Below are positions 63,034 through 64,000 of a DNA stretch of 64,000 bases, one piece after another. Position numbers and translations under genes: made by a program. Source of the stretch: Maridesulfovibrio sp. (GTDB lineage: Bacteria > Desulfobacterota > Desulfovibrionia > Desulfovibrionales > Desulfovibrionaceae); contig NZ_OY780933.1 of NCBI RefSeq assembly GCF_963676065.1, positions 1,802,001 to 1,866,000 on the forward strand, written 5' to 3'. Below the pieces are notes generated by a model. That model saw only the letters and a program-made list of their open reading frames with translations, searched no databases and was not told the DNA's origin. Each line of letters starts with the position of its first letter. The stretch's first letter is position 1.

Positions 63034-64000
63034 TTTCAGCCAGTTCTTTCCATTTACGTTCAACATCCTGCCAGAGCATGGTCAGATCCTTCCCGAAGAG
63101 GGTATGCAGATCATGCTCGCTGTACTTGCTCTCAAGTTTTATCTTGTTGCCGAAAACCTGAGCCATGGAACGCACGTTGGATGCCTTGGCAAGGCTTGAA
63201 TGTTGAATGTGCCCGATGCGTAACTGGCCGGCGTAGATATGATCAAAGCCTCCGAGTGAGGCTCTCAGGTCACGCTCAAGGTCATCGAACTGGGTAGGAT
63301 TGAAGCGTACGTCGAAGTCGCCGCATTCATGGACCGCTTTCATGTTCAGCATGTGGCAGCATCCTGAAACATGTATGGCAGGTCGGGTGTATGAAAATTG
63401 TCCGTAGTCAAGCCCGTTGCGGCAGCTGTCAAAAATTTTGATCCATTCGGTCAGTCCTTCTATCTGCGAGACGCCATCTCCGGGCGGAAAAAGATGGTAA
63501 TCCGCGGACTGCAATGAGCGCGGAGTGGCGGTGGAAGTTATCCGGCAGCCCACGGCGCCGGGATTATTGTATTTTTGCGCCGTAGCCAGCAGCTCTTCCA
63601 GCCAGTTTGCTTCCAGCTCCACGTCATCATCAAGAAAAACAGCCCATTTGCCTTTTCGAACTTCCGGTTTTGCGAGCAGCCAGTTTCTTGCCGCCGGGGC
63701 GCCTACGTTTACCGGTAGGTGTGTTCCATCATAACAGCCCTGCCTGAAAAGACCTTTCGCCTCATTTATAACTTGTCCCGTGCTGTCGTCAGAACCGTTG
63801 TTCAAGGCAAAAATCCGTGCGTTCCCGATATTGGAGTCAGCCACGTTTTTCAGGGTGTTTTTAATGAGTTCCCCGTTATTCCAAGAGTAGAGCAGGATCG
63901 CTACCTGATCTGACTCATCAAGTGCTCGTTCGGTGCTGATGGGATTCAGCAGGCTGTGCAGCTTTTGTCCCCAGTTCAGGTTCCAGATATTTTCTTTCCA
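63026..64000 (-). CDS. Glycosyltransferase family 2-like protein (5' end beyond the window)
   Basis: The frame is open to the window edge at 64000, so the N-terminus is missing; about 324 residues are visible. The GT-A core shows VAILLYSWNNGELI, FALNNGSDDSTG and the metal-binding DDDVELEANW, then CRITSTATP. The C-terminal region has GCCHMLNMKAV and ends at 63026. Product unknown, possibly a cell-surface or flagellar glycan. Confidence 0.82.
   Translation of the reverse strand, partial: WKENIWNLNWGQKLHSLLNPISTERALDESDQVAILLYSWNNGELIKNTLKNVADSNIGNARIFALNNGSDDSTGQVINEAKGLFRQGCYDGTHLPVNVGAPAARNWLLAKPEVRKGKWAVFLDDDVELEANWLEELLATAQKYNNPGAVGCRITSTATPRSLQSADYHLFPPGDGVSQIEGLTEWIKIFDSCRNGLDYGQFSYTRPAIHVSGCCHMLNMKAVHECGDFDVRFNPTQFDDLERDLRASLGGFDHIYAGQLRIGHIQHSSLAKASNVRSMAQVFGNKIKLESKYSEHDLHTLFGKDLTMLWQDVERKWKELAETI

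Noticed and set aside
1..64000. Prophage, transposase, toxin-antitoxin, rRNA or tRNA genes
   Set aside because: I looked in all gaps and found no cloverleaf, no recombinase motifs and no phage-type gene string.

Overview
The window looks like chromosome of an anaerobic, Gram-negative, flagellated delta-proteobacterium (Desulfobacterota), most probably a Desulfovibrio or Maridesulfovibrio relative. This is inferred from gene content and protein style: a sirohydrochlorin cobaltochelatase CbiK, a corrinoid-type [2Fe-2S]/ASKHA protein, OFA and acetyl-CoA synthetase genes for organic-acid metabolism, PilZ and TPR proteins, a YicC-RemA-Gmk-PyrF string, and moderate GC with AT-rich intergenic DNA. 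I see no prophage, transposase, CRISPR array, rRNA or tRNA. The region reads as core chromosome with some accessory operons.

Layout, left to right. 1-5003: secreted rhodanese, DUF1499 protein, Rrf2 regulator, COG2509-type flavoprotein, sugar-porter MFS. 5204-9783: a stand-alone sigma-54 activator, then a very large secreted TPR protein. 9802-15756: MEMO-like AmrB, a hydantoinase/oxoprolinase-like protein, a small unknown protein, then bioD-bioA-bioB, closed by a strong terminator. 15816-17200 (minus): PilZ and TPR genes with overlapping ends. 17396-17506: a structured intergenic stretch that may encode a small RNA. 17534-23229 (minus): a complete dipeptide/oligopeptide-type ABC importer. 23493-28000: chagasin-like lipoprotein, TIGR03960-type radical SAM protein, small unknown, tag. 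28125-30246: AraC regulator with a Bcr/CflA efflux pump. 30339-35528 (minus): OFA transporter, pirin plus nitroreductase, acs.

35798-38393: GT9 glycosyltransferase and two small helical proteins of unknown role. 38516-43452: membrane-anchored PilZ protein, RNase H-like nuclease, methyltransferase, DEAD-box helicase. 43504-49956: mtaB, yicC, remA-like, gmk, pyrF, a TPR paralogue of the 16466 gene, recJ. 49966-53851 (minus): a periplasmic retropepsin-like protein, an inactive-transglutaminase/7TM protein, a RimK-like ATP-grasp ligase and a lipoprotein. This is the operon most suggestive of a poorly described system. 54122-58335 (minus): lipA and lipB (59-nt overlap), Rsm22-like methyltransferase, ASKHA protein. 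58424-62287 (minus): cbiK, then a split chemotaxis-type signalling unit (CheY-like, Hpt-STAS, CheA-like kinase without Hpt). 62443-64000: trmH and a partial GT2 glycosyltransferase.

The main items for a second look are an ITR-bounded palindromic repeat family (26608, 41890, with remnants at 35762 and 44791) whose end sequence appears to serve as ribosome-binding site for three genes; CCGTTT arrays with about 21-bp phasing upstream of acs and the OFA transporter; the split CheA/Hpt-STAS operon; the retropepsin/transglutaminase/ATP-grasp operon; a biotin synthase with Ser in place of a canonical auxiliary-cluster Cys; and two TPR paralogues sharing an unrecognised N-terminal domain. All functions are inferred by reading the translated sequences; no database search was run.
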